64,000 bases of DNA, from assembly GCA_008477525.1 (NCBI GenBank), contig SPDT01000007.1, positions 496,001 through 560,000 of the forward strand, in the 5' to 3' direction. The stretch is from Hypomyces perniciosus. Taxonomy: Eukaryota > Ascomycota > Sordariomycetes > Hypocreales > Hypocreaceae. This document shows, one piece after another, positions 1 through 10,500 of the stretch. Made by a program: the position numbers and the translations under genes. The first letter of the stretch is position 1. Every line of letters begins with the position of its first letter. The notes below the pieces were generated by a model that was given only the letters and a program-made list of their open reading frames with translations, had not been told where the DNA came from and did no database searches.

Positions 1-3000
1 ACGACAGTCTATTGGCTCTCGGATTTTGACGATGGTCAGTACTTATCTTCTACTTGGGGATTGATGATAACTGACGAGCTTATCCTTCGCAGCTCAAAAA
101 GGCCTTTGGCTACTTCACCATCTATTTACAAGCAAATCCAACAAACCTCGACATTGTGCTATTAGTTACAGGCATCGTTAGTGCCATCGCCTCCGGAATC
201 CCATTCCCGCTGTTGGGCATCATATTTGGCCAGCTCATCGATGACTTCAATGATGAGACCTGCACAGCCAACACGTCTCATGCTGGAGACTCGGCCACGC
301 AGGGCGCATACCAAGACGCCGTGAACAGCAAGATCCTTTACGTCGTCTACCTCGCTATAGCTCAATTCGGCTTCATGTATATCCACCTTGTGTGCTGGTC
401 ACTCGGCGGCGCCAGGCTGGCCCAACGTCTACGCGAACAATACCTCCGCAGCCTGCTGAACAAGGAACCATCATTCTTCGACAACCTGCCGGCCGGTGAA
501 GTGTCGTCGCGACTGAATGGAGACATACAGATGATCCGTGCAGGCACCTCCGAAAAGGTCGGCATCACCCTCTCCAGCCTTTCCTTTTTTCTAGCATCGT
601 ATACAATTGCCTTTATCAAGAACACGAGGCTCGCTGGGATTCTGGTCTCACTGGTGCCGGCGTACTTCTCCATGTCACTTGTGGGTGGGTGGTTCATTGA
701 GAAGTACTCCTCAAAGGCATCAGACCGCTTCGCAGCAGCCTCATCCGTCGCCTCGGAGGCTCTATCCAATGTTGCAGTTGTGCAAGCATTCAACGCAAAC
801 GATAAGCTGGAAACCAGTTTCTCAACACACTTGCGCATGGCTAGGAATGAGGGACTCAAAAAGGCCCTGGCGAATGGCGTTCAGGCAGGCTTGATGTACT
901 TTATTGCCTATGCGGCCAACGCGCTGGCTTTCTGGCAAGGTAGTCGTATGATTGCCAAAACGGTGGAGGACAATGGCGAAGGAACAACGGTGGGATCGGT
1001 TTTCACTGTCATTTTCATCCTGGTTGATGGTAAGTTCGACGCAAAGCACATCTCTCTTCCTTATACCGTCCTAAACATATCCGGAAGCTAAAGCCCAACG
1101 ACAGCAACGCTTATCCTTAGCGAGGTTACTCCTTTCCTGCATATTTTTGCCGCAGCATCTGGAGCATTCGCAAAGCTAAAGCGAGACATGGACCACCAGT
1201 CTGCGATTGATGGGACTGCAGACACAGGCCTTAGATTATCCCGAGACACTGCGGGCCAGTTTGAGCTGCGAAATGTCTCCTTCACTTATCCATCCCGACC
1301 AGAGCAGACTGTGCTCCAAAATGTGTCTCTGAAGTGTCCGGCCGGCAAGAAGACAGCCATCATCGGGTTTTCGGGTAGCGGCAAGTCCACTGTGGCTAGT
1401 TTAATGCTTCGATTGTATGACCCTACTGAGGGATCAGTTATGCTGGATGGCCATGACCTTCGCGAACTTAATACACGTCACGTCCGTAGTTTGGTTGGCT
1501 TTGTTCAACAAGAGGCCACTTTACTCGATCGATCCATCTTGGAGAATATTGCACATGGGCTGGTCAACTCTGCTATCCTCGAGCATGAGAACATGCGTGA
1601 TGCGTTGCTTGGACCTCAACTCGCTTCTGTAGCGGCCGCAATCAGAGAGGGTCGAGAAGCAACAGAGGCTGCCCGAGAACATGGTCCCATTGTGGAAGAG
1701 ATTATGAACATGGTCCAGAAAGCGGCAACTCTTGCAGATGCTACACCATTCATCGGAAATCTGCCAGAGGGACTGGGCACCATTGTCGGATCCAGCGGCA
1801 CACTGCTCAGTGGTGGTCAAAAACAGCGTATTGCGATCGCAAGGGGCTTGGTCAAAGACCCCAAAGTTCTTATTCTCGACGAAGCCACAGCGTCTCTTGA
1901 CTCCAAGAGTGAAAGAGAAATTCTTAATGCCTTGGAACGATGTTCTGAGGGAAGGACCGTCATCTCAGTGGCCCACAGGCTCTCCACGATCCAAAAAGCA
2001 GACAAGATCATTGTAATGGAAAAGGGGGCGGTTGTCGAAGAAGGGACCCACGCAGAGCTCATGGACAAGCAAGGTACTTATGCTGGTCTTGTCGACCTGC
2101 AAAACTTGAACGCTCAATCCGATGATCAGAAGGCCGATGACGATGTGGTTTCAAATGACCTCGCTGAGGTTGAAAAAATGGAAAAGGACTTTGAGAGCAG
2201 TAGCGGCGCGGATGTCTCCGACGACGCAACTGAGAACAACTCGGGAGAACGGTCTTCAACACTTCAATCTTCAAAGGCCACAGTCACGAACAAATCTGCT
2301 TGGCACTTGATCAAAGCCATGTCCCCTTTCATACGCCCCCACACTCTTGTCGCGCTGTTGGCTCTTGCGGGCGCAAGCATCGTCGGTGGATCGTATTCTG
2401 CTGAGGCTGTAATCTTTGGCAACACTGTTGGTAGCCTAACCCCGTGCCAAACACCCAGCTATATTCGAGACAGCGGTAACTTCTTCGGACTCATGTTCTT
2501 CATATTAGCTATCATCGAATTCTTTGCCAATATCCTAAGCTGGGTGGGCTTTGGCTGGGTCTCCGAAAACGCCATCTATGCCATTCGTGTGCGACTGTTT
2601 CACAATCTCTTTGAACAGGATGTGCAGTGGCATCAGTCCGAGAACCGTACCCCGTCGGGCTTGCTGGGATACATCACCAACGACGGAAACCAAATAGCCG
2701 GCCTTAGCGGCTCGATCATTGGCACTGTCCTGTCCATCTGCATCAACCTTGTTGCAGCCGTCATCTTGACGTTTGTCATAGCCTGGAAGATCGCCATCGT
2801 ATGTCTGGCCATTGTACCATTGCTTCTTGGAGTCGGTATCACGCAGCTACGCGCCCTCGCCGCGTTTGAAGAGAAGCACGAGAGTGCCTTCAATAGGTCC
2901 GTTAGTATTAGCGTCGAGGCTATCAACTCGATCAAGACCGTCGCTGCGCTATCGATCGAAGACGAGATCTTAGAAACCTATCGCCGCACCCTCGACGGGC

Positions 3001-4106
3001 CGCGCCGGGAAGTCACTGCAATTAGTTTCTACGCCAACCTATGGCTTGGATTGCAATATTTCATCGGTAATCTAGCATTTGCGCTAGCGTTCTGGTGGGG
3101 CTCCAAGCAGATCCTGAATGGCCTCTATACTCAGACGCAGTTCATCATTGTTGTGTTTTCTCTGCTCGTCAGCGCCCAGCTCTGGAGTCAGATGTTTGCG
3201 CTTGCTCCAGAGGTCACCAATGCTCGTGCCGCTATTGCAAGAGTCGCCAGCATCATAGAGATTGGATCATCGGGTTCGGATCAAGCCCTGTTGTCCTCCA
3301 AGAGAACAGATGTTGAGGCCACCGCAGAGAGCAAGGGCGTGTCGCCACATGCGCAAGGGGGTATAGATTTGCAGCTCCGGGACGTTCATTTTTCTTATCC
3401 CGCCCGCTCAACTGCGCCCGCTCTGCGTGGTCTCAATCTCCACATTCGGCCTGGCCAATTCTGTGGGCTCGTCGGACCCTCAGGAGCAGGAAAATCTACC
3501 ATTATATCCCTCGTAGAGCGCATGTACATGCCGACCTGTGGAGAAATTCTTGTTGATGGAAAGGATATCACCAAACAAAGCGGTGTTTCTTTCCGCGACG
3601 ATATTGCTCTCGTACCACAAGACGGCGTGCTCTTCGACGGCAGCATACGGTTCAATATCTCTCTGGGCGCGCGCCCAGGCACCGAAGTTTCTGACGAGGA
3701 TATGATCGAAGCCTGCAAACTAGCTAACATTCATGATACTATCATCAATCTGCCTCAGGGCTACGATACACTTTGTGGTACCAACGGCAGCATGCTCTCA
3801 GGTGGACAGAAGCAACGCTTAGCCATCGCCCGTGCCCTGGTACGCAAGCCCAGGCTACTGATTCTAGATGAGCCCACCAGCGCACTAGATGCTGAATCTG
3901 AGAAGATCCTGCAAGAGGGCTTGGAAGTCGCCTCGCGGGGCATCAGTGTCTTGGCCATCGCACATCGACTGCACACAATCCGTAAAGCCGATGTCATCTA
4001 CGTCATTGAGGCTGGGCAGTGCGTTGACTCGGGCACGCACAATGAGCTCTATGAACGATCGGAGAGCTATCGTGCGAATGTTCTCAGTCAGATGATTGGG
4101 GTGTGA
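1..4106 (+). CDS. ABCB-type full ABC transporter (multidrug/siderophore exporter class), 5' partial
   Basis: Spliced gene with exons about 2-34 (tentative), 93-1029 and 1105-4106. Introns are 35-92 (donor GTCAGT, branch CTGAC, acceptor CAG) and 1030-1104 (donor GTAAGT). Exons 2-3 give 1,312 residues, so only a short N-terminus is missing. The layout is TMD-NBD-TMD-NBD. NBD1 has Walker A GFSGSGKST (nt 1365-1391), signature LSGGQKQR (1806-1829), Walker B ILDEA and an AHRLST H-loop. NBD2 has Walker A GPSGAGKST (3474-3500), signature (3795-3818), Walker B ILDEP and AHRLHT. Both ATPase sites look intact. NBD1 carries an extra stretch of roughly 50 residues between Q-loop and signature, as in other fungal ABCB proteins. 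It is a plasma- or vacuolar-membrane ATP-driven exporter by family. Because sidF and a siderophore MFS carrier follow on the same strand, it may be the sitT-type transporter of siderophore clusters; that assignment is inferred from context only. Confidence 0.93.
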
Positions 4107-6574
4107 CGTGACAATATCTTTATTTGACATCTGTTGTTATCCTAGCATAGAAGCTGCAAGTGGCATAACATTTCGTGTGGTTGAGGGATATACTTGAGAG
4201 AAAGGTGGCTTTAGTTTTGTATCATGGATAGACCAAATCGTAACTCGGCAGTATTGCTGCTATCTGTATAATTCATAGGTAGCTAGCAATGCGTCAACTA
4301 TTTAGCGGCCTCGTTCATTTATTACTTGGACTTAACTTACAGCGAACGACAGACGTCAGGGGAAATTAGCCTGATTTTTGGACCGGTAGCCTAGGTTAGT
4401 TTTCCCCAAGGTGAGATGAAATTGAATCTGATGTCTCCTCCCATACAGTTAAGAGCTTGTCAACTACCAGCTATTAGATAGGTGTGTTAGACTCCTTTCT
4501 TACTTTTTTTATTATATTTATACTATCTACTCCGTACATTTTCTTCATTCTTGGATCCGGCCCTGGTTTCAAAGTACGTTGGACAACCATCCAACGCTGT
4601 TCCTAAACACGTCTAGTTCACGTATGTTCTTGTGGATCTCCTGTGAAACACTAGCGCGAAAGTCCAGCCGCGCTAAGGTAGCTGAGAAATATCTGCTCGC
4701 GCGTGTAAATTCTTTAGATGAGGTGGACACATTCCAGCACAACTGTCCCACAGATTAACGACATTACAAGAAACAAACTATGTAGCAGAATCTGTAGTAG
4801 CAGTTGGAGAAGGAAATTGTGATACTAGCATTTGAGTGGTAGTACGGAGTACTCACGGATTACAAATTATGGCGAGGCAAATAACGTGGGCCGGAGACAG
4901 AAAAAACGAGCAGTATGTAGAAGTACTCCGTACAGAGTCTTATTAGTATTGCATGATTTGTTGGAACAAGTTATGATCTACAACTAGCGCTTACTAAAAC
5001 CATGAGTAAGTCTAAATATTAAACAACTTGCTCATACATCTCGCACAGTATTCTAAAAAGCGTTAGACTATAGCCTTTCCAGACTGGGATACTTGGTGAC
5101 AGTGGGTCATTACGAGTAGTACGAACTTGCCCAATGACTTATTCCACATGTACGAAGCAGTCTTCTCCGTACGAGGTTTACAGCCAAATATTGCCTATTG
5201 ATTATTATGATTATTATGATTATTACGATTATTACGATTGACTGACTGACTGACTGACTACTTCGTATGATGGTCATCGACCACAGTTCTCATCTCTAAC
5301 AGAGGAATAGCTCTCACACCGAATAGCAACACTATCCCTATCACAATTCATTATTAGAGCCATAACATCACGCAACCCCAAACACCCTGTTCATACCCTT
5401 TTCCCACTAATAGTGGTTGGTTCTTTTGCATTCACTGCCTCCTATTGTAGTATCTACACCCTACAAGGATCAAATAGTGCCATAAAATACATTCATACAG
5501 AGCATTTTGATTGGCTTAAAATGCCAAGTACTTTCCATATAATTTTATAAGGGCAATACTTCCACAATATCTACAATAATCGTTATATTATCCGCAATTT
5601 AAGTAGTAAAACGGTATAAAAGAACTATCATATAAATCGCTATATGCTGATTTACTAGGAAATCATAAAACTGCGAAATTCTAAAAATACTACTTAATAT
5701 CTATCTCGCTAGATAACGCGTAAGTATCTCTACCTATTTACTGTATAAAATAATATGATGATATACTATGTATTAAAACTAGGTGATGATCTCTCGCCAC
5801 TGTGGGGCTTGTATTTCGTGGCACTATTTGATCCTTGTGGGGTGTACGGAGTATAATCTCTCGTAAAAAACGTCGAGAGCTCAGTATCGGCGCCGCTGTG
5901 AATACGGAGTACTTTCGCCTGCTTAAGAGGGTCTTTGTACCTGGCCCCATCTTGAGTACCCAGGCCCACAAACTCGTATATCGTACTCGTATACGAAGTA
6001 TCGTCCTCTGTACTTCGTACTTCGTATCTTGATGTTGCATTAGCTCCTACATACTAGTATTTACAGCCGCTATTGATCTGCACGAAAGACTAATTAGGAT
6101 TGATTATATAAGCCTAGCCCCTGTCAGTCCCCGCTGCTGTAGATACCAGGGAGGTACGTACGAATCTGATGGAGTACGGAGTACATTACACAGAGTTTTC
6201 CAATGCATATTGGCAATTATTCTCCTATATTCCACATATTACCGTATCCTCCGTATACGAGGATAAAGTATGAAGGTTGACGTCGGAAGAAAAGCCTAGG
6301 TCGTGATGACCTATAGCTACATACTCCTAGTGGTTATTTCTTAAATTCTCCACCGTATTCTGATATCCTCTAGGGCAGCCGCTATATTCCTTGTAGTACG
6401 AAGTACTCCGTAGTCTAAAGAAGAACCTTTTGCTAGCTATATTGCAGAGATAAAGCAGGTCACTGTTTAAGTCGTTCATGCTCCCCTTTTGCCAAGGACT
6501 CTTACATGGTTTTTACGTAGGTAGCGACGAGTATAGGTGTCAGGTACGAAAAGCAAATAGTATACTCTGTATAC
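4107..6574. other. Intergenic region without a supportable gene
   Basis: No ORF here looks like a real protein. The short ORFs begin at non-ATG codons or have no recognisable domain. The stretch holds a microsatellite (5201-5259) and several copies of a TACGGAGTA/TACTCCGTA palindrome (4528, 4842, 4923, 5844, 5903, 6174, 6396-6412). The 5480-5760 part is AT-rich and may be an old decayed repeat. Confidence 0.6.
5201..5259. repeat. Compound microsatellite
   Basis: Four 9-bp units (ATTATTATG twice, then ATTATTACG twice, 5201-5236) are followed by ATT and five GACT units (5240-5259). Confidence 0.9.
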
Positions 6575-6972
6575 TTTGTCGGGGGTAACTGACATGTTCA
6601 ACGCACCTGCATTTTCTTATTGGCTTACCTGAGAAAAGTCGGCTGCTTATTTAAGCAGCTACTAGATTAGGAAGGCAACAGAGTATAAAGACATATAGAT
6701 AGACCTAGTTTAATACTCAACTAACCTTCTTCCCCCTTTAATACGCAACCCTACCTGTAGCTTTACAGTTGCTGAGGCGTATGAAGGTAACCGTTAGTTG
6801 CTTTCGGCTGCTGGCATCATGATCAAATGATCCGCAGTATCTCTTAGTCTCTATATTACTCAATTGCCGCTTCGTGGTTCTGTCAGGAGCGCGGTTTCCG
6901 CGCTCGATACCGGTCGTTGTGTGTGTATGTGTGTGTGTGTGTGTTTGGGAGTGTCATTTCCCCCTCGACAAA
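6575..6972. mobile_element. Repeat family F, largely un-mutated 398 bp copy (solo LTR or MITE-like)
   Basis: The ends are inverted: TTTGTCGGGGG on the left and CCCCTCGACAAA on the right. They are flanked by the 4-bp repeat ATAC (6571-6574 and 6973-6976). Read as an LTR, it would run TGTCG..CGACA (6577-6970). It contains the perfect hairpin GCTGCTTATTTAAGCAGC and a (GT)n tract (about 6917-6944). A full-length, RIP-mutated reverse copy lies at about 45,788-46,194, and the first ~95 bp recur at 38,755. There is no coding capacity. Whether it is an LTR or a non-autonomous DNA transposon is open: the TG..CA ends favour the first, the 4-bp flank and longer inverted ends the second. Confidence 0.75.
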
Positions 6973-8205
6973 ATACTACTTATCATCAACAAAGACTATC
7001 AAATGCAGTACTGCTAAACAAAATCTGCTAGCTGCAGCGCAGTCCGTAGCATTTAATCATTCCTGGCTAGCCGAAACCCAAACTCAACTGCTATCTCCAT
7101 AAGAGTAGTAAGACAGTACATTAGTATTACTATTCCCATGAAGATACTCGTATAGTAATCAAGACTGTATATCACTAATATGAGTAAGCTCTACTGATAG
7201 CAGTACTACTAGGAGTAGTAGTGCCTATTTTGTTCTAGAGCCGATACACTACTTTGTACCTCGCTACACACTTGATTGGAAATAAATTTCTCAAGTGGCA
7301 AGGAACTTCATCACGCCTACCCAAAGATCCTAGGCGGCCTCTAATATTCCCAACAAGCCTCTTCATTTTAGCAGACAATTTGGGGTTATTTTTCCCTTTC
7401 CGCTACCAAGGCTCATTTCTGGAACTCGCTATGCTTTTAACAATTACTTGCTTGATTGATCCAAGCTTAAATACACTAGGGGGGTCGCTTGAGGAATGCG
7501 TAGTTTCCGTATTGCGAATTGGCTGGCCGGGAAACCATCGATAGTTGAAGAGTAGGCAGTCTTCTTCATGGGATTAAGCAAACTAACTACGCCCACACAT
7601 TAATACACGGCAGCTGCGGATAAAAGTAGCAAGTGTTACTCCATACTTTGTGTCGAAAATTACAGGCAGTTAATAATGAGTGGGGGTAAAACAGATGGAA
7701 AAGTTGAACTAGCCCGTTTTTACGGAGTATTAGAGGCAGTCTATCTATAATCTCCATGTAGTTATGGCAGGCAAGGGAGGGGGTTTCAACGGTTTATTGC
7801 ATAAGTGGAGCTCTACTACTACCAGTACTCTAATAGCAATGGAGTCGTGGCATTAGTGTACAGGTCGTGGTGATCACCAAAGTACCACCAAAGTACTACT
7901 CCGTAGTCTCTCTTAGCTTCCGTACTAGTAATAATAGTGGAAATCTAAACCGATCCGGACCGCCAAGGAAGCTCCCAAGCCGGAAAATTCGGATGTACTG
8001 ACATCAGGAGGAAGGGGAAGGGGGAAGAGGGGGGGGGGGCGTGTGAGCTCATCGTTCCCCACCAGACCAGCCGTAGATAGGACCGTATGAGGAAGTAGGA
8101 GTCTAAATCGAACAAGACGCTTTGATCGCATACACATGTTGGAGGGAACTGAATCCGTAGGTGCAGTGGAGGATAGATATTTTTCAACACCGAAATCGGT
8201 TGTGG
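6973..8205. other. Intergenic region upstream of the sidF-like gene
   Basis: No credible gene. The 96-codon ORF around 7254-7544 starts at TTG and matches nothing I recognise. The region has two more TACGGAGTA-type palindromes (7721, 7897) and a strict purine tract (8006-8039). Confidence 0.6.
8006..8039 (+). repeat. Polypurine / G-run tract
   Basis: Thirty-four consecutive purines on the plus strand, with several G runs of four or more, ending in an uninterrupted G run of about 11. It lies about 260 bp upstream of the sidF-like start codon. Such tracts can form G-quadruplex or triplex structures; any role here is inference. Confidence 0.85.
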
Positions 8206-8299
8206 CCCGGTTATAAATCTAGAGGTGAAGACGGAATTATCTATCTATTTGTATTGACTTCTGTCACCAGAAAATACCAACCAAATACTCCGTTTCAAA
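8206..8299 (+). promoter_or_regulatory. Probable core promoter of the sidF-like gene with GATA sites
   Basis: TATAAA occurs at 8212-8217, 83 bp before the ATG. Two overlapping GATA-factor sites (HGATAR on the minus strand) lie at 8237-8242 (TTATCT) and 8241-8246 (CTATCT). Fungal siderophore genes are repressed by the GATA factor SreA under iron sufficiency, so these sites are plausible SreA targets. The full SreA consensus is not present. Confidence 0.4.
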
Positions 8300-9598
8300 A
8301 TGAGTGCAGATCCCTTTCAACAACAGTCCCCAATCAAAATCCGCCTACCTCACCCCTTCCTTACCACTTACTACCTCGAGCACTCTTCTAAGCTTGGCGA
8401 AGGAGGGCTGTCATATTCTTTGCGCAAAGCCAACACCCCCGAGGTTGGCACGCCATTTCCCCAACCTTTGCACAATGATCAACTACGCTTTCGCAAACTG
8501 CCTCCTGCGGAATCAGATGCTATCGATGAGTCCAATAACGGTGCCTGGGCGCGAGCACGACGCAGCCCAGTTTGGGTCGTGAGCTGGGAGTGTGAAGAGC
8601 TACCTACTCTAGCCCAGATATGGCTGTTCTTATACACCTTCTTCACCTTCCAGCATGGAACCGAAACCTTTCGCCTTCGTCTAGAAGGCTCTGGTGCCCA
8701 TAAGTTGGCTAGATCACTGTGTTTATCAATGGCGGCAATTGAACTCCCAGAACCCGCCAACACATCTTCTCCAACTCCTCTCAACGAAACAGAGGTGCTT
8801 ATTCTTCGCAGCGCTTTTTGGCAGGGATGTGCCTCACCACTGGGATCACAGCCTATCTGGCTATCCACTTGGAACTCTGCCAACGTCGTCCCTCATCTTG
8901 AATACACAATGACGGCGACCTCAGAGTCGACCTTGCTGCGTCATCCGCGACGGTGTCCAAAGCCCGCACCGGGGAGCATCATGTACAGCCGCTACATTCC
9001 TTCTCTTGATGAGCACTTCTCGCTCATGGCTCTAGATTATCTGAACCCGGAACACTTGGACCTCTTCAACAAGTGGCAGAATGACCCCCGAGTAGCTGCG
9101 GGCTGGATGGAAACTGGCACGCTGGAGCAGCACCGAAAATACCTTCGTGCGATCCACGAGGATCCTCATCAGATTGCCGTCTTTGGTCGTTTCAACGATA
9201 CACCATTTGCCTACTTTGAAATATATTGGGCTAAAGAAGACAAAATGGGCCAGCATTACGCCTCCTTGGACTTTGACCGTGGTCGACATTCTCTTGTTGG
9301 AGACGATACATTCCGAGGACACCACCGAGTCATGGCATGGTGGCCCAGTGTTATGCACTACAACTTCCTCGACGACCATCGCACCGAAAATGTCGTAGGT
9401 GAACCACGTTTGTCAAATGAGAAGGTTCTCAAATATGAGATGATATTTGGATTGCATCAGGATAAGTGGATGGATTTGCCGCACAAGAGGGCCAATATGG
9501 TGAAGTGCTCGAGAGAACGCTTCTTTCAGCTGTGCCCATTCAACCAATCCGCACCACGGGTTGCGGGTACTAGCTTTGGGTTCGAGTCAAAGCTGTAG
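8300..9598 (+). CDS. sidF: SidF-like N5-hydroxyornithine transacylase (siderophore biosynthesis), 432 aa
   Basis: Single-exon gene. The C-terminal half (about residues 235-405) is a GNAT-fold domain of the AlcB/IucB siderophore acyltransferase type. Its conserved stations are visible: the N-D-P-R-V patch, D-R-G-R-H (326-330), F-R-G, F-L-D-D-H-R-T (356-362), E-P-R and the K-R-A patch. The N-terminal half is the poorly conserved region typical of fungal SidF/SidL. The protein ends in SKL, a canonical type 1 peroxisomal signal. SidF acts in peroxisomes whereas SidL, the related ornithine acetylase of ferricrocin synthesis, is not peroxisomal, so SKL and the transporter neighbours favour SidF. 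Known SidF transfers anhydromevalonyl to N5-hydroxyornithine for fusarinines. The length is slightly under the usual ~460. The start is the ATG at 8300 with AAA before it; an upstream intron is not excluded. Confidence 0.88.
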   Translation: MSADPFQQQSPIKIRLPHPFLTTYYLEHSSKLGEGGLSYSLRKANTPEVGTPFPQPLHNDQLRFRKLPPAESDAIDESNNGAWARARRSPVWVVSWECEELPTLAQIWLFLYTFFTFQHGTETFRLRLEGSGAHKLARSLCLSMAAIELPEPANTSSPTPLNETEVLILRSAFWQGCASPLGSQPIWLSTWNSANVVPHLEYTMTATSESTLLRHPRRCPKPAPGSIMYSRYIPSLDEHFSLMALDYLNPEHLDLFNKWQNDPRVAAGWMETGTLEQHRKYLRAIHEDPHQIAVFGRFNDTPFAYFEIYWAKEDKMGQHYASLDFDRGRHSLVGDDTFRGHHRVMAWWPSVMHYNFLDDHRTENVVGEPRLSNEKVLKYEMIFGLHQDKWMDLPHKRANMVKCSRERFFQLCPFNQSAPRVAGTSFGFESKL

Positions 9599-10500
9599 TG
9601 GTGTCAGGAGACCTGAAGTGAATAAGAGGTTTGGATATATGGCGTTCCTCGTTGAATGAATACAAGGGACCTTTAGCAGGATAGCTAGACGAGAGATCTC
9701 ACAGGTGACTACGGTCATCTCATTGCCCATAATTTGTGTTTTTCATTTCTCCATACTTCAGGAAAATATAGATGTATACTTCTCTTAGATAAAGGTTGCA
9801 CCCTTTCCGTATCGTCTCGTCAGCTAGGTTGATGATCCACGGACGATTAGGTACTACATCATACGGATGGATGCCTCAATTGAGCAATAGCTGAACAGCC
9901 GCTGCCTAGCCGCCTCTTGAGCCCCACGGGTAGGGGTTTACATAGACTATGTATGAACTACCAGGAGTAGCAGTATGTATTCGCCTTTATTATATGCTTA
10001 CCCCCTCCCCCTTTTCCCTGTCCCCACATAACCAGCAAGCCGGAACCACACCGGTTCAGCTGCTAGCTTATCCCGCACTCATTCGTGATTTCCAACTTGG
10101 TTGCTGGACGGACAGACTCCATAGATCAATTTTATCAATCCATCAGATTAGATGAAAATTTTTCTCCCGCCGTCGCCTTCCGTCGTCTTCCGTTGCCGAC
10201 TCTGCCTCCCGAGGCCATTCTCCACTTTTAGTCCAGGTGAGATGATTAATTCTCGACCAAACGTGAAATTGGTGTGCTGTTTTTGACGTAACACAACAGC
10301 CGATTTCGGCATTGGAAGATCTAATCTTACGAGCTACGTACGTCCAAATCAACGCCTTCGAGTACGCGATGGGCCGTATCTGCAAGCGCTAGGAATCAGC
10401 AGGTGGGTTTTAATACAAGGGATAAGCTTCTTCAACATCTTTCCATCTGTGCTCTCTTGCATGCAGCGTTCCTCTTTTGTTTGCCAGCTCGGTAACAACC
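9599..10500. other. Intergenic/promoter region between sidF-like and MFS genes
   Basis: No gene seen; the 68-codon ORF at 9949 is low-complexity and unsupported. A pyrimidine-rich tract lies near 10,000-10,025. Possible regulatory sites before the transporter are a TGATAA on the minus strand (about 10,131) and a reverse CCAAT box (10,268-10,272). GATA and CCAAT/HapX elements are usual in iron genes, but these single matches are weak evidence. Confidence 0.45.

Noticed and set aside
4569..4751. 60-codon minus-strand ORF of normal composition
   Set aside because: No domain recognised, no conserved start context; could be a gene fossil but unsupported.
7254..7544. 96-codon plus-strand ORF
   Set aside because: Starts at TTG, has no recognisable domain and no gene-like context.
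9949..10155. 68-codon ORF between sidF-like and MFS genes
   Set aside because: Crosses the probable MFS promoter and a pyrimidine tract; no domain or supporting signals.
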